Below are positions 17,713 through 25,707 of a DNA stretch of 41,155 nucleotides, piece by piece. The notes under the pieces were generated by a model, which saw only the letters and a list, made by a program, of their open reading frames with translations, did no database searches and was not told the DNA's origin. A program made the position numbers and the translations under genes. This DNA is from an uncultured bacterium. GTDB lineage: Bacteria; Atribacterota; Atribacteria; Atribacterales; Caldatribacteriaceae. The stretch's first letter is position 1; every line of letters begins with the position of its first letter. The DNA is taken from NCBI GenBank assembly GCA_937139415.1, contig CAKZPS010000068.1, positions 1 through 41,155 on the forward strand, read 5' to 3'.

Positions 17713-18753
17713 GTGAAGGGACATCGTCCTACCCTTAAAGATATTGCCCGTCTTTCCGGTTTTTCTGTGGGTACGGTGGATAGAGCTCTCCATGGGAGGA
17801 GAGAAATTAATCCCCAAACACGGCAAAGAGTTTTAGAAGTCGCTCAAGCCTTGGGGTACCAAACGAATTGTGTAGCGAGTGTCCTCAGTCGAAAGAAACC
17901 TCTCGTTTTTGCCGCTATTTTCCCTCGAGAATTACACTATTTCTACGATGATCTTCGGCGCGGTTTTCAAGAAGCCATGTATAGATTAGCTCCTTTCAAA
18001 GTTGTGCCCCTCTCAAAAGAAGTGAAGGGCTTGGGGCAAGGGGAGGAAGAAGTTTTAGAAACGCTCTTCCGAGAAGAAGTGAGCGGGGTTGTTTTCGCTC
18101 CCGGCCATCGGAGCAGGTTGAATCAGTTCATCGACCGTTTTGCCGAAAAGAATGTCCCGGTGATTACCGTTTCTACCGATGCTCCGGAGAGTAAGCGTCT
18201 CACCGCGGTATACGTCGATCCCTATAAGAATGGGGAATTAGCCGGTGAACTCATGGGTCATTTTCTCGCCCTCGGGAGTCGGGTAGCAGTGATGGTTGGC
18301 TCTTTGGAGATAGAGGACCATTTCCAAAAGGTTCGGGGGTTTCAGAGAGGTATTCTCGCTGCCTGCAAGGACATCGAAATCGTTGGAGTATGGGAGAACG
18401 AGGAAAATGAAGAGTTAGCTCGCCACAACTTTGTCAGGATCATACAACGGTATCCCGATCTCGGTGGCATATACATTGCCACCGCCAATTCGATCGCCGT
18501 TTGTCGGGCGATAGAGGAAATGGGTCGGGAAAAGACCCTGCGAGTCATTACTACCGACCTATTTCAGGAGATAATTGCCTACATCGAGAAGGGGGTGATC
18601 CAGGCAACCATTTTTCAAAACCCGTATCGACAAGGTTTTGAAGCCACGATGTTGCTGTTCCGGTTCTTAATGGAAGGGATTGTACCACCGCCTTGCTACT
18701 ATTTGGAGCCGATTGTGGTCATGAAGAGCAATATGGGATTCTATTTTTCGTAG
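17713..18753 (+). CDS. LacI-family transcriptional regulator 3
   Basis: LacI/GalR regulator of 346 residues. Helix-turn-helix near residues 7-26 (LKDIARLSGFSVGTVDRAL). The TVDRAL in place of the common TVSRAL is found in a subset of family members. The effector domain is of the periplasmic sugar-binding type, with the late part VITTDLFQEIIAYIEKG. Upstream in-frame ATGs at 17674 and 17680 are rejected because the first lies in the promoter -10 and the second precedes the operator. GTG 17713 (or 17710), after GGGGGA, lies downstream of both. It is followed after 13 nt by the binding-protein gene, so it heads operon 3 and probably represses itself and the operon. Confidence 0.9.
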   Translation: MKGHRPTLKDIARLSGFSVGTVDRALHGRREINPQTRQRVLEVAQALGYQTNCVASVLSRKKPLVFAAIFPRELHYFYDDLRRGFQEAMYRLAPFKVVPLSKEVKGLGQGEEEVLETLFREEVSGVVFAPGHRSRLNQFIDRFAEKNVPVITVSTDAPESKRLTAVYVDPYKNGELAGELMGHFLALGSRVAVMVGSLEIEDHFQKVRGFQRGILAACKDIEIVGVWENEENEELARHNFVRIIQRYPDLGGIYIATANSIAVCRAIEEMGREKTLRVITTDLFQEIIAYIEKGVIQATIFQNPYRQGFEATMLLFRFLMEGIVPPPCYYLEPIVVMKSNMGFYFS

Positions 18754-18766
18754 AGGGGGGAAACCA

Positions 18767-20118
18767 ATGAAAAAGATTATAGTGGGTATTTTTTTGGTGG
18801 GCGTGGTTCTTGGACTTGCCCAGCTTGGCTATGCAGTGCAGTTAACGGTATGGTCTTCGCCCGATAACGCAGATGCCATCCATGAATTAGCGCAGAACTT
18901 TATGAACCAGTATCCGGAGGTGAGTATTGAGGTTACTCCGCTCTCGTGGGAAGCACTCTATCCCCGTATCTTACAAGACCTTACTGCAGGAGTGGGTTCT
19001 TTCGATGTGACTACCTGGGATTTAATGACCGCCGGTGCCATTGCTCCCGGGATGCTTGATTTAGAAGTTTTCGCCCAAGAACACCCGGATTTGGTGGATC
19101 CCCATTTTGACGATGCCGATTTCATTCCCACCGCACGATACGTGTACGGTTATTGGGGAGAAAAGCGAATTGGCTATCCTTTCTATGGTGCGGCGATGTT
19201 CTTCTACCGCAAGGACCTCTTTGCCGATCCCAATCTCCAGGCTCAATTCAAAGCCAAATACGGTCGAGACCTCGCGGTGCCCAAAAACTGGCAGGAGGCA
19301 AAAGAAGTAGCCGCCTTCTTCACCAAAAAGTTCAATCCTGCTTCTCCTACCGAGTACGGCATTGCCCTCATGCTTCCTCGCACTCACACCCTTTTCTATA
19401 TGTTTTTGAACTTTTTTTGTTTTTGAACTTTTTTGGACCGTACCGTCGGAGCCCTGAGAGCATAGCGAAATTCGGTGAGGTAAACCTTGACTGGGGGGAT
19501 TACTTCACCGCGCAGGGCAAGCCGGCTTTCAACTCCGAAGAGGGTGTACAGGCAGTGCAAGATATGCTCGATCTCATGCAGTATGCTCCTGATCCCTTGG
19601 GTTCTGATTACGGTGAAACTTTGGAGGCATTCTCCAAAGGCATGGTGGCCATGGTTCCCCAGTGGACGGCGTGTTTAGCCAGTTGGAAAGAATCACCCCA
19701 ACTCCAACCCTTTGAGGAAAAAGTAGGCGTCGCCCTCATGCCGGGTGGAGTTCCGGTGAGCGGTGGATGGGGATTAGGAATTAACGCTTCTTCTAAGAAC
19801 AAAGAGTGGGCGTTCCGTTTCATTCAATACGCTACGAGTAAAGAGGGAGATACCATCCAGTGGCTCAAGTACCGCATTGGTCCTACCCGTCAATCGGTGG
19901 TCGTCGATCCCCAAGTGGTAACAGACTCACCGTGGCTCCAGGAAGTTTACGTTGCTTCGTTGAATGGTGCTTCACATCGTCCCCGGATTCCGGAGGAACC
20001 GAAGTTGGAAGATGTTTTCGTTGGTGTACTTTCCGAAATACTCCTTGGTCAACAGCCGAATACCGTTGAAACCCTCAACGCCGTGGCAGAAGAGTGGGAA
20101 AGGGCTTTGCGAAAGTAA
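18767..20118 (+). pseudogene. extracellular sugar-binding protein 3 (family 1 ABC), split by a tandem duplication
   Basis: Secreted solute-binding protein with signal peptide MKKIIVGIFLVGVVLGLAQ and mature start VQLTVWSSPD. A first frame (18767-19426) ends near FYMFLNFFCF. Homology continues in another frame from about 19420 to 20118 (FLNFFGPYRRSPESIAKFG). A 17-bp unit is duplicated exactly at 19401-19434. Removing one copy joins the frames perfectly and restores a protein of about 444 residues, normal for the family. No other lesion is visible, and the surrounding permeases and enzymes are intact. Options: recent inactivation, a reversible length-switch, or an assembly error. The four ribosome-site bases and signal peptide are normal. 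Confidence 0.88.
19401..19434 (+). repeat. exact 17-bp tandem duplication inside binding protein 3
   Basis: The unit tgtttttgaactttttt occurs at 19401-19417 and immediately again at 19418-19434. One copy gives the continuous reading frame. Two copies (+17 bp, +2 mod 3) split the gene; copy numbers 1 or 4 would be in frame. It is rich in T runs, which favour replication slippage. Confidence 0.97.
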
Positions 20119-20124
20119 CTGAAA

Positions 20125-20150
20125 AAGAGGGGAGGACCTCCTCCCCTCTT
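20125..20150 (+). promoter_or_regulatory. intercistronic hairpin between binding protein 3 and permease 3a
   Basis: An 11-bp perfect stem (AAGAGGGGAGG 20125-20135, CCTCCCCTCTT 20140-20150) with an ACCT loop lies 6 nt after the binding-protein stop. The permease ribosome site (GAGGAG, 20152-20157) follows directly. There is no T tract. It is the third example in this window of the same layout. Confidence 0.75.
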
Positions 20151-20164
20151 CGAGGAGTGTGACC

Positions 20165-21052
20165 ATGAAGGCAAGAACTTCACGGAAGAAAATAACCGGT
20201 TTTCTCATGATTCTCCCTTTACTCATAGTTTTCATAGGGCTCACCCTCTACCCTTTTGGGTATATGATCTTCATGTCTTTTTTCCGTTATTCCTTAGCGT
20301 CCTGGGAAAAACCGGAGTTTGTAGGTATAGACAATTATCGTGAGGTGTTCCGTGACCGAACTGCCCGTTCCAGTGTCGATTTTACCCTTCTCCTCTTAGT
20401 GACCGCGGTTCCCTTGGAGATACTCCTTGGAATCGGAATTGCCTTTCTATTCCGTGATTCCTTGGGAGAGAAAGTCTTTCGGAGTGTTCTCCTCATTCCC
20501 ATGATGGTTCCCGCAGTGGTAGCGGGAATTGCCTGGAAGATGCTCTACAATTTCGAGTTTGGTCCTATCAATTACTTTCTTACCCTCCTGGGAGGGGAAA
20601 AAATTTCCTGGTTGGGGACGCAATTCTTCTCTCGCTTGGGAGTTATTTTGATCGACGTATGGCAGTGGACCCCGTTCGTTTTTCTGGTCATCTATGCGGG
20701 ATTGCAATCTATCCCTCGTGATGTCGTGGAAGCGAGCTTAGTTGATGGTGCTCGTGGTTTCACCGCCTTGCGTTACGTGGAACTCCCGCTCTTGCGGCCA
20801 CTCATTTGGGTAGTACTCATCATTCGGGTCATCGATGCTTTGAAACTGTTCGATATCGTCTATATGGTAACCTTTGGTGGTCCAGGATCGGCCACCCATT
20901 CTTACAGTTTTTACATCTATAAGGTGGGTGTTTCTTTTGGTTGGGATATCGGGTATGCTTCCGCGCTGAGTATCCTCCTCTTAATCGCGATTACCATTTT
21001 GACCAATCTTCTCTTCAGATTTTTACGTTTCCGGGAAACTTTGGAATTATAA
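20165..21052 (+). CDS. sugar ABC transporter permease 3a (MalF-type)
   Basis: MalF/UgpA-type permease of 295 residues with about six membrane helices (first: FLMILPLLIVFIGLTLYPF). The EAA loop reads EASLVDGARGFTALRYVELP near residue 192. The start at ATG 20165 is preferred because GAGGAG lies 7 nt upstream. It follows the split binding protein and its hairpin. The stop is 17 nt before permease 3b. It is intact, so import by operon 3 depends only on whether a full-length binding protein is made. Confidence 0.93.
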   Translation: MKARTSRKKITGFLMILPLLIVFIGLTLYPFGYMIFMSFFRYSLASWEKPEFVGIDNYREVFRDRTARSSVDFTLLLLVTAVPLEILLGIGIAFLFRDSLGEKVFRSVLLIPMMVPAVVAGIAWKMLYNFEFGPINYFLTLLGGEKISWLGTQFFSRLGVILIDVWQWTPFVFLVIYAGLQSIPRDVVEASLVDGARGFTALRYVELPLLRPLIWVVLIIRVIDALKLFDIVYMVTFGGPGSATHSYSFYIYKVGVSFGWDIGYASALSILLLIAITILTNLLFRFLRFRETLEL

Positions 21053-21069
21053 TTAGTGAGGAGTGGACT

Positions 21070-21918
21070 ATGAACTGGGTGTGGAGAAGTATCAAAGGAA
21101 TTTTGATTACTGCGGTACTCTTTTTCTTCCTCTTTCCGGTGTATTGGTTGGTGACTACTGCCTTTAAGAAAAGTGAGGCATGGTTCAGTTGGCCTCCTTC
21201 ATTGGTTGTTTTTCAGCCTACCTGGGAAAATTTTCTCGGGTCAGAGGGGGAATTTTTCGGGAGTACTACCACTGCCATTGCTACCATAACCCCTTACCTC
21301 CGTAACAGTATCGCGGTGGCCCTATGTGTGGCACTTTTTTCCACCGTTATCGCCGCTTGTGCCTCCTATGCGATTTCGCGCTTTCGTGTGGGGGGCATGG
21401 GTTTTGTTTCCTGGATTATTTCCATCCGTATGCTCCCGCCCATTGCCTCGGCGCTTCCGCTCTACGTGGTCTTTAGTCGGTTGCGTCTTGTCAATACCTG
21501 GTGGGCGCTCATTGCGGCACACCTTGTTTTTACCATCCCCTTCAGCGTGTGGATTTTACTCACCTTTTTCAACGAAATTCCTCGTGAACTCGATGAAGCG
21601 GCGTATGTCGATGGAGCCAACACCTGGCAAACTTTTCGCAGGGTGGTTCTCCCCTTGAGTGTTCCGGGATTAGCGGCTGTGGCCACTTTGGCTTTTATCC
21701 AGAGTTGGGGAGAATTTTTGATGGCTTTGGTACTCACCACCGGCAAAGAAGCGCAAACTCTTCCCATTTACCTGGGACGTTTCATAACCGGTTGGCGTAT
21801 TGCCTGGGGACCTTTAGCCGCGGCGGGTCTTGTGACCATGATTCCGGTCATCCTCTTTTCGCTCCTCATGCAACGGTACCTCTTGCGGGGCTTAACCTTT
21901 GGTGCGGTGAAGGGATAA
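21070..21918 (+). CDS. sugar ABC transporter permease 3b (MalG-type)
   Basis: MalG/UgpE-type permease of 282 residues. The first membrane helix begins GILITAVLFFFLFPVYWLV and the EAA loop reads DEAAYVDGANTWQTFRRVVL near residue 180. The start at ATG 21070 has GTGAGGAG upstream. A longer in-frame reading would run back into permease 3a and is not credible. It pairs with permease 3a. As in operons 1 and 2, no ATPase gene accompanies the two permeases. Confidence 0.93.
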   Translation: MNWVWRSIKGILITAVLFFFLFPVYWLVTTAFKKSEAWFSWPPSLVVFQPTWENFLGSEGEFFGSTTTAIATITPYLRNSIAVALCVALFSTVIAACASYAISRFRVGGMGFVSWIISIRMLPPIASALPLYVVFSRLRLVNTWWALIAAHLVFTIPFSVWILLTFFNEIPRELDEAAYVDGANTWQTFRRVVLPLSVPGLAAVATLAFIQSWGEFLMALVLTTGKEAQTLPIYLGRFITGWRIAWGPLAAAGLVTMIPVILFSLLMQRYLLRGLTFGAVKG

Positions 21919-21936
21919 AGGGAGGTTGCGGAGAGT

Positions 21937-22314
21937 ATGCTCGAAGAGATAAAAATTACTACCACCCAAAAGGAACAAGTCATCGATATTACCCCTGAGG
22001 TGGAGAGAGTGGTAGAAGCCACGGATGCGCTTCAAGCGGGTGTCTTTGTGTACGTGCCCCATTCCGATGCCGCGGTGAATATCCAGGAGTTTTCGACCTC
22101 TTCTCCACCTCCGTTAAACCGTTTATTGCACAAAGTCCTTCAAGACGAGGAGTTTCATGAACCCAGAACCGGAGCAGCGTTTGTCGCTCCTACCGAAGTA
22201 TTGATCGCCGCCCAAGGAAAACTCCTCCTCGGAGAGGGACAGCGGATTTGCTTCTATGAATTCAACGGACCAAAAGAGCGCTCGGTGTATGTGCTCGTGA
22301 TTCCGGCAAAGTAG
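21937..22314 (+). CDS. YjbQ-like (UPF0047) protein with altered active-site motif
   Basis: Protein of 125 residues resembling the YjbQ/UPF0047 family (small cytoplasmic trimers, some linked to thiamin-phosphate synthase-like activity). It keeps the fold signature: FVYVPHSDAAVNIQE near residue 40, and near the end LLGEGQRICFYEFNGPKERSVY, typical of the family. The usual H-E-G-N-x-x-A-H-I stretch reads HEPRTGAAFVAP here, so the conserved Asn and His of that motif are absent. It may bind a sugar or phosphate without the usual activity. It sits in operon 3 after the permeases, 18 nt downstream. A dedicated role in the sugar pathway is possible but not shown. Confidence 0.75.
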   Translation: MLEEIKITTTQKEQVIDITPEVERVVEATDALQAGVFVYVPHSDAAVNIQEFSTSSPPPLNRLLHKVLQDEEFHEPRTGAAFVAPTEVLIAAQGKLLLGEGQRICFYEFNGPKERSVYVLVIPAK

Positions 22315-22453
22315 CATTTTCGAAAGTTGCATGACGAACGGTGTTTTTGTCAATTGGGAGAGAGTTTTTGCTTTATTTTCTCCTTCTCGTTTGGTATCTT
22401 GTTGACTGAAAAAGATGGAGATCTTGAAGGAGTAAGGGTTGGGAGGGAAAAAT

Positions 22454-23401
22454 ATGCGTATCGGTTGCTTGGGTGAGCTTCTCGTCGAAATCATGCGGGA
22501 TAGAATTGATGAACCCTTAGGTGTTCCGGGAACCTTTGTAGGACCTTTTCCCAGCGGTGCTCCGGCGATCTTCGCCGATTGTTTAGCCCGTTTGGGAGAA
22601 GAGGTCTTTTTCGTGGGAGCGGTAGGGGAGGACGACTTTGGTACCCTCATTGTCGAGCGTTTGCGAGAAGACGGAGTGGATGTTTCGGGCATTAAGCGTT
22701 TGCCGGATTTTACCACCGGAGTGGCCTTTGTCACCTATTTCCGTGACGGGAGTCGGAAATTTATCTACCATATTTCCCGTGCTGCCTCAGGACAAATCTT
22801 CCCCGAAGACGTACAGGAGGAAGTTTTCACCCATCTCGATTTCCTCCATGTCATGGGTTCGAGCATGCTCATCAATGAGCAGTGCCGAGCTGCGCACCTT
22901 CGCGCCTTGGAGTACGTGAAAAAAGGCGGTGGGAAAGTGAGTTTCGATCCCAATTTCCGCCCTGAGCTCTTAGGAAAAGAGAGAGCACGGGAGCTTTTCC
23001 AACCTATTGTACGTGAAAGTACGGTTATTTTTCCTACCCAAGAGGAGTTGCGGGTCCTCTCCGATGAGGAGGATATCGACCGGGCGTGTGCGAAAGTTCT
23101 CGCGCAAGGTCCGGAAATCATCGCCCTCAAGCAGGGGAAGGAAGGTTCCACCATCTATACCCGGCAGGGGAAATGGGCGATTCCCGCCTTTCCCGTGGAA
23201 GAAGTCGACCCCACCGGTGCGGGGGATTGTTATTGCGCGGGGTTTTTGGCTGGTCTTGCCCAAGGGTTGCCCCTACCGGAAGTGGGAAAATTGGCCAATG
23301 CAGTGGGTGCTTTGGCGGTGACCAAGAAAGGTCCTATGGAGGGAGCTCCTCGGTTGAAAGAGGTGCAGGAATTTATGGGGCGCTTAGGAAGGAGAGAGTG
23401 A
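22454..23401 (+). CDS. PfkB-family sugar kinase
   Basis: Ribokinase/PfkB-type kinase of 315 residues. The N-terminal GELLVEI begins the first strand; SGAPAIFADCLARLG marks the sugar-binding part; the catalytic signature DPTGAGDCYCAGF (near residue 255) contains the base Asp. Sequence resembles 2-keto-3-deoxygluconate or tagatose/fructose kinases more than ribokinase. The start at ATG 22454 follows GGGAGGG. The preceding 139 nt after YjbQ may carry its own promoter. Its stop overlaps the start of the GatZ/KbaZ-like gene (GTGA at 23398-23401), so the two proteins are translationally coupled and probably act on consecutive intermediates. Exact substrate unknown. Confidence 0.87.
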   Translation: MRIGCLGELLVEIMRDRIDEPLGVPGTFVGPFPSGAPAIFADCLARLGEEVFFVGAVGEDDFGTLIVERLREDGVDVSGIKRLPDFTTGVAFVTYFRDGSRKFIYHISRAASGQIFPEDVQEEVFTHLDFLHVMGSSMLINEQCRAAHLRALEYVKKGGGKVSFDPNFRPELLGKERARELFQPIVRESTVIFPTQEELRVLSDEEDIDRACAKVLAQGPEIIALKQGKEGSTIYTRQGKWAIPAFPVEEVDPTGAGDCYCAGFLAGLAQGLPLPEVGKLANAVGALAVTKKGPMEGAPRLKEVQEFMGRLGRRE

Positions 23402-24708
23402 CTTTGTTCAGGAGAGAGAGAGTTGACCAGAGTATACTCCGTGAAGAAGCCTGCAGGAGGAATATCGCGGTATGTGATTTTTTGCTCCACATGATGAAAG
23501 TCTTGAAGAAGGAAGACGGTGTTCCCCGCACCCTCTTTGCAGTGTGCCCGAATTCAGAAACGGTCATCAAAGCAGCACTGCGGAGTGCGAAGAGGAACAA
23601 CGCCCCCATTAAATTTGCCGCTACCTTGAACCAGGTGGACATCGACCGGGGATACACCGGTTTTACCCCGCAAGAATTCGTGGAATTTGTAAAGAGTGAA
23701 GCCGAAGCTATTCAATATCAGGGACTCATCATTATCGCCGTCGATCACGGGGGACCCTGGGTCAAAGATATCCAGAGTTTTGAACACTGGCCGCTTGAAC
23801 GGTGTATGGAATGGACCAAACGCTCTTTCGAGGCTGCGATACAGGCAGGGTATGATCTCCTCCACGTTGATCCCACCGTGGACCGCACCCTCCCCCCGGG
23901 GGCGGTGATTCCCATTGAGTGGGTGATTGAACGGACGGTGGAACTCATCCGACATGCAGAAGAGTATAGGAGAGCGCAAGGATTTCCTCCCATTGCCTAC
24001 GAAGTCGGTACCGAGGAAGTCCATGGAGGACTCGCCAATCTCGAGGTTTTTGAGCGATTTTTGGAAGGGCTCAAAGAAGGATTGAAGCGGGTCGGTCTTG
24101 CGTCGGTGTGGCCCATCTTTGTGGTGGGGAAAGTAGGGACCGATCTCCACACTACTCTCTTCGATCCCCAAGTGGCGCGGGAATTGGCCGAGAGAGCCGG
24201 GCGGTACGGATCGTACCTGAAAGGACACTACACCGATTATGTGGAAAACCCAGAGGCTTACCCCCTTTCGGGCATGGGAGCAGCTAATGTGGGCCCAGAG
24301 TTTACCGAAGAGGAATACCATGCCTTGGCGGAACTCGTGGGCCTCGAGGAGCAACTGTGGCAAGAAAGGCAAATCGTTCGTCGCTCTCATCTCCTCAGGG
24401 TTCTTGAAGAAGAAGTGGATAGGAGTGGACGATGGAAGAAGTGGCTACAGGAAGGAGAGGAAGGAAAAGCGCTTCAAGAGCTTTCCCCGGAACGGAGAGC
24501 GTGGCTAGTGAAAACGGGATGCCGGTATATTTGGGCCCATCTGCGTGTTTTGGCCTCGCGCGGTCTCCTCTACCGGAACCTCGCCCAAAACGGATACGAG
24601 CCTGAAGAGATGGTACTCCTGCGGATTGAACGAGCTATGGATAAGTATTTTCGGGCCTTTCACCTCCTCGACTTAGAGGAGAAGCTCACTCGGTTACTCA
24701 AAGGATGA
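23398..24708 (+). CDS. GatZ/KbaZ-like protein (tagatose-bisphosphate aldolase subunit or sugar-phosphate epimerase family)
   Basis: TIM-barrel protein of 436 residues resembling the GatZ/KbaZ family. Recognisable parts are FAATLNQVDIDRGYTGFTPQ (first third), IAVDHGGPW, LLHVDPTVDR, YEVGTEEVHGG, and LKGHYTDYVENPEAYPLSG. In enteric bacteria GatZ/KbaZ supports the aldolase GatY/KbaY, but no GatY is in this window. Some family members are reported to be tagatose-phosphate 4-epimerases, which would fit a kinase-epimerase pair. The GTG start at 23398 overlaps the kinase stop and has AGGAAGGAG upstream. A longer in-frame reading would overlap the kinase by 300 bases and is rejected. Exact reaction uncertain. 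Confidence 0.83.
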   Translation: MTLFRRERVDQSILREEACRRNIAVCDFLLHMMKVLKKEDGVPRTLFAVCPNSETVIKAALRSAKRNNAPIKFAATLNQVDIDRGYTGFTPQEFVEFVKSEAEAIQYQGLIIIAVDHGGPWVKDIQSFEHWPLERCMEWTKRSFEAAIQAGYDLLHVDPTVDRTLPPGAVIPIEWVIERTVELIRHAEEYRRAQGFPPIAYEVGTEEVHGGLANLEVFERFLEGLKEGLKRVGLASVWPIFVVGKVGTDLHTTLFDPQVARELAERAGRYGSYLKGHYTDYVENPEAYPLSGMGAANVGPEFTEEEYHALAELVGLEEQLWQERQIVRRSHLLRVLEEEVDRSGRWKKWLQEGEEGKALQELSPERRAWLVKTGCRYIWAHLRVLASRGLLYRNLAQNGYEPEEMVLLRIERAMDKYFRAFHLLDLEEKLTRLLKG

Positions 24709-24724
24709 AAAGGAGTGAGTTTCT

Positions 24725-25489
24725 ATGGGAGAAGGGACCCATTTTTGGGAGAAACTGAGTACGCAAAAGGTTTGTTTAGGTACTTAGGTTACTTTTACCG
24801 ATCCTACGGTAACCGAGATCCTCTGTGGGGCAGGATATGATTTTTGGTGCTCCATATGGAACACGCGCCGTTACATTGAGAAACCGTGCAATTTCACCTT
24901 TTGGCATTGCCACCGGGAGCTATGGGTGTTGTGCGTGTGCCGTGGAATAATCAGGTTGTTTTGAAGCAGGTTCTTGACCTCGGTGCGGAAGCGGTGATGG
25001 TTCCCATGGTGAATACGAGAGAAGAAGCGGAGAGAGCGGTAGCTTCCTCTCTTTATCCTTCCTTGGGCGTGCGAGGATTTGGCCCGCGGCGGGCTTCGCA
25101 ATATGATCGTTGAGGAGAAAGTTGTTTGACCAAAGCTCGGGATGAAACCTTTTTTATGGTCCAAATTGAGCACATCGGGGCAGTGAAAGTATTCGTGAGA
25201 TTCTTGCCGCCGAGGGAATAGGGATGGTTTTTATCGGTCCGTGAGATTGAGAGCTTCCTTGGGTGTATTGGGGAACACTACCCGCCCCGGGTGTGTGACT
25301 GTATCGAGGCGGTGATTGGGGAGGCGCAATTACAGAAGATTCCCGTAGGTATTGTTGCTTCGTACTCTGAAAAAGAAATAGAACAATGGATCCAATATGG
25401 CGTAAGTTGTGTGAGATTATGGCTTCTTATCGCGGAATGGAGATATGACCGTACAGGAAATAAGAGCGAAACTCGGAAGAGAAGCATAG
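24725..25489 (+). pseudogene. HpcH/HpaI-type class II aldolase, degraded
   Basis: Remnant of a 2-keto-3-deoxy acid aldolase (HpcH/HpaI/RhmA family, about 255 residues, which is the span here). Pieces in changing frames align in order: a normal start (AAAAGGAG upstream), then an in-frame TAG at 24785-24787, then GAGYDF. After one missing T come LVLHMEHAPLH and, after another shift, GAMGVVRVPWNNQVVLKQVL, VMVPMVNTREEAERAV and GVRGFGPRRASQY. Beyond a stop come MVQIEHI, FLGVLGNT and IPVGIVASYSEKEIEQWIQY. The last frame ends naturally at 25487-25489. At least five lesions make it non-functional. Ancestrally it would have cleaved the keto-acid or sugar made by the operon 3 kinase. Confidence 0.8.
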
Positions 25490-25510
25490 CCCTAAAAGGT
25501 AGATACGTGC

Positions 25511-25539
25511 TTGTTTTTCCCAGATACTCATGTTACCAT
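25511..25539 (+). promoter_or_regulatory. promoter of the cobalamin riboswitch transcript
   Basis: TTGTTT at 25511-25516 and TACCAT at 25534-25539 are separated by 17 bp, with TGT immediately before the latter (extended -10). This predicts transcription from about 25546, just before the riboswitch. Confidence 0.55.
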
Positions 25540-25545
25540 GGGTGT

Positions 25546-25707
25546 AGTGGATGGCTTGAGGTGGTGTGAAGAGGGAAGACCGGTGAAAATCCGGCACGGT
25601 CCCGCCACTGTGACTGGGGAGCGAGTTGCCGTAACCACTGACTCGCGAGAGTTGGGAAGGGGTAACAAGCGGTGATCCAGAAGTCAGGAGACCTGCCTCA
25701 AGCGGAT
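25546..25707 (+). ncRNA. cobalamin (adenosylcobalamin) riboswitch
   Basis: Conserved core elements are present in order: GGGAA at 25573, CCGGTGAAAATCCGGCACGG, CCCGCCACTGTGA, GTAACCACTGACT, and the B12 box AAGTCAGGAGACCTGCC (25681-25697), followed by a closing segment. Spacing matches the class. It lies upstream of the BtuF-BtuC-BtuD genes, which it should switch off when cobalamin is plentiful. The 5' boundary is approximate. A loop-loop contact with the expression platform at 25708-25816 is expected. Confidence 0.93.

Noticed and set aside
19401-19434. Programmed ribosomal frameshift at the T run of binding protein 3.
   Set aside because: The exact 17-bp duplication fully explains the frame change; removal restores homology without any slippage product.
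20941-21069. N-terminal extension of permease 3b into permease 3a.
   Set aside because: It would overlap 3a by over 100 bases; ATG 21070 has its own ribosome site and begins a typical membrane helix.
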